A program made the position numbers and the translations under genes. 64,000 nucleotides of DNA, from assembly GCA_015499995.1 (NCBI GenBank), contig JADNRV010000109.1, forward strand, positions 62,001 to 126,000, written 5' to 3'. Origin of the DNA: Flammula alnicola. Lineage: Eukaryota > Basidiomycota > Agaricomycetes > Agaricales > Strophariaceae. This document shows, one piece after another, positions 21,578-32,441 of the stretch; positions within the stretch are counted from its first letter, which is position 1; every line of letters begins with the position of its first letter. The notes under the pieces were generated by a model. It saw only the letters and a list, made by a program, of their open reading frames with translations, was not told the origin of the DNA and ran no database searches.

Positions 21578-23538
21578 ATGACCTCGACTTCTGCTGATCA
21601 CTTCGCGCTTATCCGCGCTTTCATCAAACAGACAGCTAAGGTCTTCATCTCTTGTCGCTCTTCTAACACCCACCCTCCTGCCGACGAAATCCGCGCAGCC
21701 CTCGAGGCTATTCAGGATCCCCTCCTCCAGCATTTGCGGCATTTTCCTGATGATCCTATCGAGAGCGAGCCCTTCCGTTCATTTCTGACTTCTTTGTCAT
21801 TGGCGGCGTACCAGCTTCCTTTTCGTCCCTCTTCTTGGAACGTCTGGTTGATCCAGAACACCCCTAACAACCTTCAGGTAAGTTTATCCTGTCCCTTCCC
21901 CTACTACTTGTCTAACCACAGTTTCTTCAGGTCGACAACCAATTCTTTCGCACTACCATCCTTCCCGCCAGTTACGTTTACGTCGGGGAACCTGGCGAGT
22001 ACTCCGACGAAGACGCCTATGGGTCCAACGATTCCGATTCCTCACCTGAGGCCCCCGCAGTCTCTGTTTCGCGTACTGGGCCTCCTTCCAAACGTCAACG
22101 TGTTGGTACGTATTCCCCCACTCTCTACTCCTCCATTGTTTTTACTAACCTCCATTTTTTTTAGAACCTCCTGCCGCTTCTCGTCGTCACGCTGCTCTCT
22201 CGCCTGTTCCTTCCGTTTCTACACGTTCGCGCCCTCGCCAGACCAAAACCTCTGCTCGTTCCCAGGCAGTCATTCCTCCGAAGCCAATCCTAGCTCTTAA
22301 GGTGGCCGCTCAGCCTTCTTCTTCCAAGGTTCGCACTACCTCTGTGCGTGCTACTTGTAAGTTTCGTTCCTCCATTTTATTATCTTTATTTTCTAACATC
22401 TTTCCATTCTAGCTCCTGTGGCTAAAGCGGTTCCTTCTACCTCGTCCGCTCCTCGTGGTCGTCCAGCTTCTTCTGTTATTGATCTTGAAGACTCTGAGGA
22501 GGAGCAGGTTGATGAGCTCGAGGATGACCAAGCTTTCGAACCTGCGCCTAAGGCCTCGAAGGGCAAAGCTAAGGCGAAAACCCCAAAAGGGCTCCTTCCT
22601 CGTGAAGTCGCTGCCCAGAAGACTTTGTCAGCCCCGGGACCTGCCCACAAGGAGGCTATCCCCGCCTCTTTGGTCAATCTTTCGGTCCCATCCCCTGAGC
22701 AGGTACGTATATCGTATCTGCTCTATATATTTCTTTCTTTTTCCTGATCCCTTTTTATAGAATCCTGGTCGTTGCTTGGCCTGTGCCACCCATACTTTCA
22801 AGGGTGAGCCTCACATCTGCAAGTTCCTCGGCTGGGGTCGTCGTTGCGAACCGTGCCAGAGAGGGGGCAAGCGGCGTTGCACCTTCGAGCTCAAGCCTGA
22901 GGAGCTTGACGAGGTCTTGCACTCTATCTCTCCCCTCACGACCTCTTCGCGCGATCGTATGTTGTTGTTTATTTTCTCTAACTCGATTTTTCTATTTAAC
23001 TTCTCTCTTTCATTTAGAGCTTCGTGTGCTCGTTATCCAGATCGATCAACTTCTCCAGGACGGCGCCTTGTTTGCTCAGTTGGCCGACCGTGCCAACCGC
23101 AATGCTGCTGCGCTTATCCTGCAGCTGCTGGACCGCGCCACCTTCCTCAAGACGCACTTTCCCCCCGGCCATATCATTGGTCCCCGTTTCCAGGACATGG
23201 ACGTTTTGGACATGTTGCTTTCCTGCGACCCCTCCATTCCCGAGTCTTATTTCGATGAATCGGCCACCGAACGTGGCTTCCCTCCTATGTCAACTCTCAA
23301 GCGCGTCTTTGCCGGCCCTACCGCGGATCCTTCGTCTACGGTCGACGCTTTTGACGCTGTCAACGCCGCGGTTGAAGCCTTCCACACCGTCGAGTCTTCG
23401 GTCGCCGAGGAGCGTTCCTCTTCTCGCGCCGTCACTTCTCCCAACAACGTCGAGAGCCAGCTTCCAGACACGGAGCCTCGCGATCAGAACAGCGACCACG
23501 AGGACCCTCCCGATGACATGGAGACCGACGACCAGTAG
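21578..23538 (+). CDS. Antisense accessory protein of the Gypsy element, Cys-rich, intact
   Basis: Six exons (21578-21877, 21931-22105, 22165-22356, 22413-22702, 22761-22956, 23018-23538), all GT-AG and all phase-consistent, give 557 residues. Residues 1-100 form a helical domain. A disordered Pro/Ser/Lys region holds VIDLEDSEEE at about 244-253, which has the form of a SUMO-interaction motif with an acidic tail. Six cysteines at 324, 327, 339, 348, 351 and 359 (C-x2-C-x11-C-x8-C-x2-C-x7-C) suggest a zinc-binding module. The last exon has a helical block (LQDGALFAQLADRANRNAAA) and an acidic tail. The gene lies between pol and the LTR, on the strand opposite gag-pol, so it needs its own promoter. 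Cys-rich proteins of this style are common beside basidiomycete Gypsy pol genes; their function is unknown to me. DNA or chromatin binding is inference. Confidence 0.75.
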
Positions 23539-23700
23539 ATTTCTACTCGATACCGACTTTCCCTCATACCTCTTTTATTTGTATATAGAAATCTCTGTCG
23601 TTGTCTTGCGTTCGTTGGTCGGTAGCGGGTGTCTTGGGCGGCTCGCAGGGGCCTTTTATTTTTAACGTCGCGTATATAGTTTTTGGACGTTGCACGCTGC

Positions 23701-23825
23701 GGGGGCGGTGGTCTTTTTAGATCATCGTCCCCTTCGATACTTTTGCCTTGGGGGCGGCGATCTTTTTAGATCGTCGTCCCCCTTATATCTTTTTGTCAGT
23801 AGTGAGACTTTACAGTCTCACTACT
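23701..23825. repeat. Cluster of three hairpins downstream of the antisense gene
   Basis: Two tandem GC-rich hairpins (23701-23732 and 23750-23782; GGGGGCGG arms with a CTTTTTAG loop) and one perfect 12-base-pair hairpin (23798-23825; AGTAGTGAGACT, loop TTAC). They lie 160-290 bases after the stop of the antisense gene and could form 3' untranslated structure or help end transcription. Confidence 0.6.
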
Positions 23826-24090
23826 TGTTAATATAAATTTTCTTGTGCTGTATTCTCTGGTGTGACCCTAAGCACAAAACCTAAGTCTCTAACACCTTAA
23901 GTCAAGTCTAAGATTTGACTTTATAGTAGACTAGTTTTTCTTTCTAAGTCCATACTGTGTCTTTGTTTTACTAAGACCTATTTTATTTCAAAGTCCTAGC
24001 TGCTTACTTGCTGCTTAGGAGTCAGCTAGTTCGCAGTTTTTATCTTTGTAAGTCCGGAGTATCACTAGGAATGCGGCTAGCCATTCCTAT

Positions 24091-24125
24091 CTCCCCCCCA
24101 CGAGAAATCAACTGTCCCCAGTTGC
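24091..24125. repeat. Second polypurine-tract/hairpin block
   Basis: ATCTCCCCCCCACGAGAAAT repeats the block at the LTR edge (21111-21127) and is followed by CAACTG-TCCC-CAGTTG, a perfect stem. It lies just before the start of the next antisense gene at 24211. Confidence 0.7.
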
Positions 24126-24210
24126 GTTCTGGGCATCGTCTGATTATCTCGCTTATAAAAGGGTGCAACTAGTTGTGCTTTTCATCGCACTATTTCTTGT
24201 TCTTTCCCTC

Positions 24211-25667
24211 ATGGCGACTATCTCAGCTGACTCTGATCATTCTACGACGATCTCTTCTTGTTCCTTGATTGGCACGACTTTATCACGCCTCAAAGACGCG
24301 ACTCTGCAATTTGATGCGGACTATTTACGCCCTGGCGCTGCTCATTCCGTTGGTTTGGATGTTATTAGGCAGCTAGCTGCTGACGCTGTACATTTTTGCC
24401 TCCTAGCTGTACACTTCGTCGCTCTTTGTCTAACTTTATTGCCTAGTGCGTCCTTCACCTTTCTCCGGAATATATTGCCGCGCATCCCGATGTATATTTC
24501 ATATTATCGTCGATTGCGGAGTCCGAACAAGAGCTTCTTGCTTTTTGTTTTCCCGGAGATCGCGTATCTTATCATCTCAGTCGATCATCCGCGACCTTAT
24601 TCCACCTTTGTAAGGCGTCAGTCAACGTTGAAACTGCTGTCAAGTTCGTTATTTTTCCTCTCCTTCTTTCCTAGCTTTCTCTCAATTCGCTTTCTAGGCT
24701 GAATCTCTTTTAATTGCTATTGTAGTTACTCTTTACAACTAGCTCGAATTTCGTTTAGCTAGCTACATCATAACTCGTGTATTTTTGCCTTGAGGCATTG
24801 CTTTTTGCAATTTCACCATGCCTCGTGCCTAAGACTTTGTCTTTTTGTTCATGCGCCTCTTGATTATCGCACCGGAGTTATGTGTTTCCGTTGATCGCCA
24901 ATCAAGCTAGTTGCCATTTTTGGCTTGCACTGCCCTCATGCGACCCTTTTTGATCCCTTTGGGCAGGCGCTAGCTATTTCCTTATCCGGCAGAGGCGCTC
25001 CGCGCCTCTGGTTATTTAACTCAGATTTGAACGCGTTTTGAGCACAGTCCTTGAATATCTTCAGCAATGGTTCTCCTTCCGTCTCCTACCCTATTCCTAA
25101 GGATACTCTCGATACCTCGCCGAAGCCGTGTCTTTTGCACAGTATACTTTGGATAAGAATCCGCTTCACACAAACGACTTCGCTAGCGAAGCCTTTCGCA
25201 TTGGCCTCTTTGCGTACGCCTCGTTGTTTTATATCTCCTTAAATCTCGCTTATATATGCGATTTTCTTTTAGGAGCCTATCCTTCTTTATCATGATTGCA
25301 CCGACCCTGGCCTCGCTTTCTTGGCTTGTTGAAGCAGTTATTCATCTGCAAAACATCGCTCGCCATTTATCGGAGTACGCTTTGTTCGACAGGCTCCACC
25401 GCTTCTTGGTCGACCAGTACATTACTCTAAGGATTTGCCCAACCAGAGGTCAAGGCTGCTTATGCCGAGGTACGAGCGCGTTTTTACTGCTAGCTGTTTT
25501 TGCTAACTGCACCGCGTTTTTCTCGTTCCTAGGGCTGGCGGCGGCAGCGACTATTCGCGCTGAGCGACAGTTTACCCCTTTTGAATACGACCCTATCCTT
25601 TTCGATCCCAAGCACGGCTGTCCTCGTGAGGTCTTCCTGACCGACATCCTTCGCCTTTTAGCATAGA
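24211..25667 (+). pseudogene. Second antisense accessory gene of the Gypsy element, apparently decayed
   Basis: ATG at 24211 opens a reading MATISADSDHSTTISSCSLI that stays protein-like to about 24400 (through VIRQLAADAVHF). A later protein-like frame runs from about 25286 (LASLSWLVEAVIHLQ) to a stop at 25667. No set of introns joins the parts cleanly, so I treat this as a broken gene. It has no recognised domain. Confidence 0.35.
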
Positions 25668-25878
25668 TATTTGCAATATAGCTGTAGTCCATGCACAATT
25701 CAATATGATTGGTTCGATTTGTTTCTTCAGGATTGTTCCTTGAGCTAGGGCGTTATCTCTACGCCTCATGTCGTCCGAAACAACAGCTAGCTGTGGTATA
25801 AAGAGGCTAGCTGTTTCGCTCTTGTTCTCCAGTAGTTTTCTCTTCTACTTTACTGCACATCTCTCTTCTATTCTTTCA

Positions 25879-27211
25879 ATGGCTTCTGTTGACCGTCAAC
25901 GCAACCTTCCTAGCTACCCGGATATCATGCAGAAGGTCAAACTTCTCGATGTTATTCGTGGTGCACCTGGCGCGACGTTGGCCAACTATGCCCAACCTCT
26001 CGAGGAAACCGCGCATCTTATGGTGCGCTTTTTCTTCTCTCTCTTTGTTCTTTTCTAATTCGTTTTTCTGTAGTCTAAATGGTCCTCGCACACTAGTACT
26101 GTCGCTAGTAACCCTGGCGCTGCTCAGGCGTCACCCATGTCGCCAACATCTTTGCTGAGCTCCAGGATGTTACAAACCCTACAAGTGAGCGAGAAGGCTG
26201 CCGCGGTCTGCGCGTTGCACTTGAGCATTCAGCCGCGTTCCCTTAAGGGTGACTTCCGACTGGTCCCAAGGCCGCGATGCCGCTAGCTCTTCCGTGCGTT
26301 TCCATTTTTTATTTTATCTCACTAGCTGATGACTTTCTTTATTTTCCGTAGAAGCGTTTAACTCGCGGTCTCGCGGCAAAGGTGCCATGATGATTTCGAG
26401 ACGGCCTCCGCTCCTGGTGCTTGTGCGTCTCCTTCTGAGATCGTTGTCGAAGACGACGACCGACTTGGTGCTTATTTATCTGTCTTCCTTCTAGTTCCTG
26501 TTGAACTAAGCGACTTCTACTTCGCTATTTCAACAGATGAAGGTCGATGGCGACCAACTCGTTTTCTCAGACACTGTCACCGACCCTGGCATATCTCCTC
26601 TAGGGTTGCCGAGGAGCGTGAGCGTCCTAACTCTCGCAAGAGACGCTCGCCCCCTAGCGCCGAACCTAGTGCCAAGGTACGCATCTATTTTTATCTTTCT
26701 ATTTTAGCTGAGCTCTCTCCAGTTTTCTGCAAACGCGCGGAGGTGGTACGTCTCCCATACGCGCTAGTTCCCAACATGGATGTTGACAGTCTTGCATATC
26801 TCAAGGCTTCCAAGGCCTTGGCTCATAGCTCTGACAAGTCCCGCCCGGTCCGATAGCGACTCCTCTAAGCGTGCGCGCACTGAGGATAGCTATGTTTTCG
26901 GTGACTCGGCCATTCTTGTCGAGGGTACGTCGTTTTTTATCTTTCTATTCAATAATTCTTTCTGATTTTTCTTTCAACAGCTTCTGACCTCGCTGTTAAC
27001 AACGCGCACTCGCAGAAGTCTTGGCTAAGGCTTCTGCCCTCGTCAGCAACAAGACTGCTTCGTCCGGCGACGAGCTAGCTCATCGCAAGGTCATTGGTGA
27101 GATCCAGGCCGAGCTCGTTGTTGGTTTACACCGCATCGAGTTCACTTGCAGCACCGCGAGATCCTTCTCAAGGAGCTTAAACGCATGCAGAATAACCTCG
27201 ACCTCGCCTAG
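25879..27211 (+). pseudogene. Third antisense accessory gene of the Gypsy element, frame-broken
   Basis: Starts MASVDRQRNLPSYPDIM at 25879. A GT-AG intron follows HLM (about 26022-26072), and the reading continues SKWSSHTSTVASNPG. Further coding-like pieces are an Arg/Lys/Pro stretch near 26610-26680 (RKRRSPPSAEPSAK), SDSSKRARTEDSYVFG near 26850, KASALVSNKTASSGDELAHR near 27024, and a charged helical end (LLKELKRMQNNLDLA, stop at about 27211). The pieces lie in different frames, so at least three lesions are needed. The layout is similar to the intact antisense gene (basic Ser-rich middle, helical C-terminus), but homology is not evident. Confidence 0.4.
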
Positions 27212-27439
27212 CTACCTCGTTGTTACAACTAGCTCGAATCATAGCCTCAAAGTGGCTTTATAGATTTCTCTTTCGCTTGTTTTATGTAGCCAGCTTGCTT
27301 GTGTGGGCCGGAATACATCATTCTTTCTTTTGTGCCTTTTATTCTTCATTCCACCATAAGTCTTCGTCCTCAAACTCTTCCGCGTGCTCTGGCTCTGGCT
27401 CAGGCTTCCTGTTCGATTTTCGTCGAACCGGTGCGTCAC

Positions 27440-30400
27440 TGAATATGAGGTCCGGACCTAGGCTTCATCATCATCCTCTGGCCTCTCAGCTAGCTTTCTC
27501 AGAGTTTCCATATTATGATCAATCACTTCTTCTAGGTTGTCTGGAAGCTTTATATGTCGCCTAGCGAAATAAGGAATGACTCTAAAGGCCGCCACTTTGT
27601 GGTGCGATACCGATCCATCCATTTCTGCAACTATATATGCGCCTCCTGCATTCCTATCATGATTATCATAGGTCCGAGATATCGCGGTTGCATTTTGCGA
27701 TTCAATGAGGACTCCACTTGTGTGTTTCTAACTAGGACCAAATCTCCTGGTTTGAAGATAAAGTCTCTTATTTTTGCGGACTGCTTTTCTTCGAACTTAG
27801 CTAGCGCGTCTCGCTTTATTTTCGAAATCGCTCGCGCATTTCATCTATATGGACTTTATGCTTGGCCAGAGCTCTCGCCTATAACCAACTAGCTCTTCTG
27901 TTGTGAGAACCCTGTCGGGTAATTCTACAGCCATGTCGCTTCTTGTATATCTAGTGGTATTACCGGCTGCGCGCCCGTTACTAGGAAGAACGGTGAACAC
28001 CCCATTCCTTTCGGATGGTGATCCTATCTGCCCATAGTACGTGGTGAAAGAATGCGCACCATTGTTGGTTAATCCTCCCGTTGCTTTATAAAGCATCTGT
28101 CGGATATCCCAATGTGGTCTTTCTATTTTTCCATTCGCGCGAGAGTTGTAGCAGAGATACTAATCCCTTTTATGCCATACTTCTCTTCTAGATATTTAAT
28201 CGCTTTTATAAACGGTGCTCCGTTGTCTGAAATAATTTCCTGAAGACATCCCCATCTACAGATAATATCTTCGAACAACCAAGTGCGATATTCCTAGCTG
28301 TTTCTGCTCTTAAAGGTCTCCCTTCTACCCAAGAAGTCAACGCGCATCTTCCATGTACTATTTGTCCACAACCCTGCGACTTTGGCGTCATATGCATGGT
28401 GTCCACATGTAGTTGCTGGAAGATTGACGGCGTATGCGTCTCAGTCCTAGGAATTAATATCATAGTCTTTTGTCTCTCCTGACACATATGGCAGGTCTTG
28501 ACATACCAGTGAACATCGCGTTCAATTTCTGGCCACCAAAATCTTTCCATTAACAAGGTCCTAGTTGCATAAGAACCTCGATGTCCCAAGCTATCATGAG
28601 CTGAGTGCATCATATGAGTTCTATGTTCCTTTTCCACAACTAGCTTGTGCGCTTGATTAATATCTCTTCGATACATGCGCCCTTCTTTATTTAAGAAGAA
28701 GTTCCTTGCTGTGCGAGTGAAACTATAATATTCTTTTTCTGTCATGCCTGGTGGGCGCCGCATCGGGTTCTCTAACCAGCGACGAATGAGAGGTAATTTC
28801 TCGTCCATAGCTTTTCCAGCTGCGTCCGATTTCTCTCGTCATATTCCTCACTAGCTGCGTCCTCCGCTGAGATTTGACCATCCGGAATCTTAGTTCCTAG
28901 CATAAACTGCTGTAGGAATTGTTTCTGAGGTTCTGGGACGGCATCTTCACTCATGAATTTCGCAGCTAGCTCTCTTTCGACTCTATTTTCTCTCCTAGCT
29001 CGGTCTATTTCGATCTGGAAGCTTTCCAGCGACGTAGCTAGGTTATCATATGGCTCTTCCTCTTTCACCTCATATATATATCCTCCTCTAGTGTCGATGG
29101 TATCTTTGAACTCATCAAATTCCAAGGGATCAGGGTCAGACTCATATTTCTTTACGAACACCGGAGGACCTGAGGGTTCATCCTCGTCTGCCTCCGGGTT
29201 CTCAAAGACTTCATCTCCTGGTTGCCCTTCTCTGCGAGATAACCATCTGCTCCAAAGGTCTTTCCTGCTACATGCCGCAAGGTGAAATGGAACATCATAA
29301 TATGATCTATCCATCTATTTATAGTAGCATTGGGACCGAGCCCCGGATTGTCAAGCATTCCCTTTAGATATTTGGCATCTGTTTCGACAACTAGCTTTCT
29401 TACCCAATCAACCAATAATAGCAAGCGTGCAGACCTCTCAAAAGGCCAAACAACTCTCGCTTCGGCTGCGAGAATCTTTGTTCTCGATCCGTTAATAAAA
29501 TTGATCCGAACCGGGCATAAGCTTTCTTCTTTTGTCCGTCGGGTCCTCTTGATAAATATAGAACCCAACTGCGCGCCATGATGTATCGACAGCTAGGACT
29601 ATGTCTCCTGGTAGAGAGTAGTCTAGTGGTTTAATACATTTGGCTTCTTTGCTCCTTCTTTAACAACTGCATACTTTCTTCTTGTTTCGGCCCCCATTCA
29701 AAGGGCGTTTTTCCTCTCAACAGCTTTTGTATGTGCTCCGCGCGGCTAGCATAGTCTGTAATATATATTCTTAAAAACCAATGGTGCCAATGAATGAGCG
29801 CACATCGCTGATAGTTTTGCACGGACCCCAGTTCGTGATAGCTAGCAGTTTGTCTGGTGACGGCTTTCGTCCCTCATAGGAGCAGAGGTGACCCACGACG
29901 ACTATTTCGGCCGCGCATAAGGTCGATTTATATCCAGAAAATGTTCCTCCGCTATATTTCATCCTCTGGACAATGCGATTTACATTCTGCATGTGTTCCC
30001 AGACGAAGCGTCGGATTCCCGCGTTTTCTTTGATAACCTCATACCCTCCTTTAGCTAGCTCATATCTCGTCTTAGGCCTCGAATCGGTACATCATCTATG
30101 TACGGTTCGGTGTAGTCCGGTATTTCTTCTCTCAAAATATATGTGACATCTTCATGAAAGATTGGCACAGAGTTCGTCCATCCCATTGGCAGAGAAACTA
30201 AACGAAGGGCTCCAAAGGGTGTCTGGAACGTTGTCAGATCTCTCGACGATTCAGCTAGGAGCCGCTCATCGTATCCAACATATAAGTCCAAGATTCCGCC
30301 GCATGACCGTCCTGAAAAATGTTCAGCTAGCGCATCGGCCGCTGGTGGTAAACCTGAATGCGCGATAGTCACGGCGTTTAATGGCTCGAGACTATGTACA

Positions 30401-32441
30401 ATTCTAAAGGTTACACCATCTTTCTTCATGACGGTGAACCATCTCGATCTGTATGATGAGCTAGATGGTTCATAGGTCTTGGCTTGAATCTTTGTCCAAA
30501 TAAAGTCGCAGACCTCCTTGTGCATCCCGGTGGTATTGGAATATTCTTCAATACCCAGGGTTTATGCTCTATTGTAGGAATCTCTACCGGCGGGAAGAAT
30601 TCAGATTTGAATCTCCCTTTTTCCGTGTCATCCCAAGCGAATCCTTCATTTTGTTCCATCATTAATTGGTGAACTAGCTTCTTTTCTTCTGGCCAAGGAA
30701 GTCCCCTGCATGCGCCTTGTCGATTATCTTTTTCCTCTCCTCGGTGTACCTCCCTGTGGGTGTAAACTCCGGGGGATTGGACTCAACTGTGGCATATCAG
30801 CTAGCGGGTCTCCCTTGATGTCCGTATAATCCGAATTTATCTGGAAGCTCTTGGTACACTGGTCGCACTTTAGTGGCCACAGGTTTATATTTCTTCCCTG
30901 CTAGCACACTAGCCGTCTCAGTTTCTTCCTCAGTTCGTATTCTTTTACATCTGGCCCTCTGTTTATTGGAAATATTCTTGCCCAAACACTCCCCTAGGTT
31001 GAGGAATACTTGGTTCCGTTCCCTGCTGATAGACCGTCTGATACAAGTACTTATGCACTTTCTCCGGTCATTGTCCTCTACTGCCGACTCCAATATTCCT
31101 TGAGCTAGGTACGCATTCCTCAGCTCTTTCTTTTTAAAACTTTTGCTATCGAGAGGGGTTGTGTATCCTATGATTTGGATACTCCCATCTCGATCATCTC
31201 TTTCAATCATTAGTGCGACCTCTCCTTGATAACTCATCAACTCATCGAGGGTTGAAAAGAACTGTCGGCTGCTTCTTTAGATGCCGGTGGTTGTCCTCTA
31301 TCGTACGTGGGCATAGTAATTTTTCTAGACGTGTTTGGGTCTGTGATAGTGAGGAGCTGAGTGCCGTCTGGGGCATTCTTCACCTCGCTAGATGTTAGAC
31401 ATTCAAACGGTCGTCCTAGTAGCACCTTGTACGCCGGGTTCACCATTACATGTACTTGGAAATATAAAGTTATTTCTCCAAACACAACGGCACATTCCTA
31501 GCTAGTCCCAATGTCTTCTCAATTTGCTTATTGGCGCTCTGCATATGTATAATAATCGCAGGGTCCCAATTAAGTCTGAGTTTGACTGCCGTATCCTTTC
31601 CCATTGAGATGATTTGCGAACCACCATCCAATAATGCTTCCTCGGTGGCCACCCCGTTGATCACAGGATGTACCGCCTTTAAGGGTGCGATTCCTTTGCC
31701 ACTAGCAGTTTCTAGGTTCTTCACCCGGAGCTAGCTCGTTCAAATACTGCACAAAGGGATCTTCTATAACAATGGCTCCCTTTGGTAAGCCATCACAATC
31801 CATTGCGAGCACTCGATACTTGGCGGCGGTAAATCTTCTGCTAGCATATATTGTGGTAATGGTTCCTCCTTCTCATAGTCGGTCACCACTTCCTCTTCTT
31901 CTTCTTCTATCATTGTCACCTTGCGCACCTCAATATTGGTTGGTACACGCCTAGCTGAGAATTCTTTTACAAATTTCTTCTGCATCTGGCTGTTCGCAAC
32001 TCCCATTAGCTGCGCTTGAGTGACTTCCACCTTCAACTGCTTTAGTTGCTCCACTATTTCACCAATATCGACTTCATCTTCAATAGGCGCCCGGTGTTTA
32101 TATGCCGGACCCTTCTTTTCTATATTGGGAATTGGCTCTTCCCTGGGCTTCGGTCTCATTTTGACAACCGTTGACAGGGGCGGTACGTCAATGTACGGCA
32201 TCATCTTCGGCTTCGGATGCGCCACAGTCTCAGGATTAACCTCGGCGATCTCGAAGTCCACCCGTTTCTGCTTCGATTTCGGGGCCGCTGTTCTCTGTCG
32301 CGGCGCTAGCTCCTCTTCCTCCTCATCACTACTCTCTATTTCCTCTACGCGTTTCTTTTTATTTACGTCCTCCGGCGCTGTCAGTCTAGGAGCAGTCGCT
32401 TTCTGTCTCCTAGTACCCGCTTTTGCCTTCATCGAACTCAA
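27440..32441 (-). pseudogene. pol: Gypsy pol (protease, reverse transcriptase, RNase H, integrase), frame-broken
   Basis: Open frames in order on minus: 32441-31764 (Lys/Glu-rich pol N-terminus containing YKHRAPIEDE, typical of basidiomycete Gypsy); 31724-31470 aspartic protease with LLDGGSQI at the active site; 30662-30055 reverse transcriptase with PIPPG and the catalytic YIDDVPIRG; 29992-29314 rest of reverse transcriptase and RNase H; 28808-28206 integrase zinc domain (two His, then CHMCQE), the first catalytic Asp in LHVDTMHM, then DNGAP near 28230; a KPGDLVLV-type C-terminal block near 27750. Adjacent blocks are in different frames, so this copy cannot make full pol as it stands. The pol frame begins by overlapping the gag stop by a few bases in the -1 frame. 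Confidence 0.85.

Noticed and set aside
22393..22677. Minus-strand Ser/Ala-rich frame inside the antisense gene
   Set aside because: Complement of exon 4 of the intact plus-strand gene.
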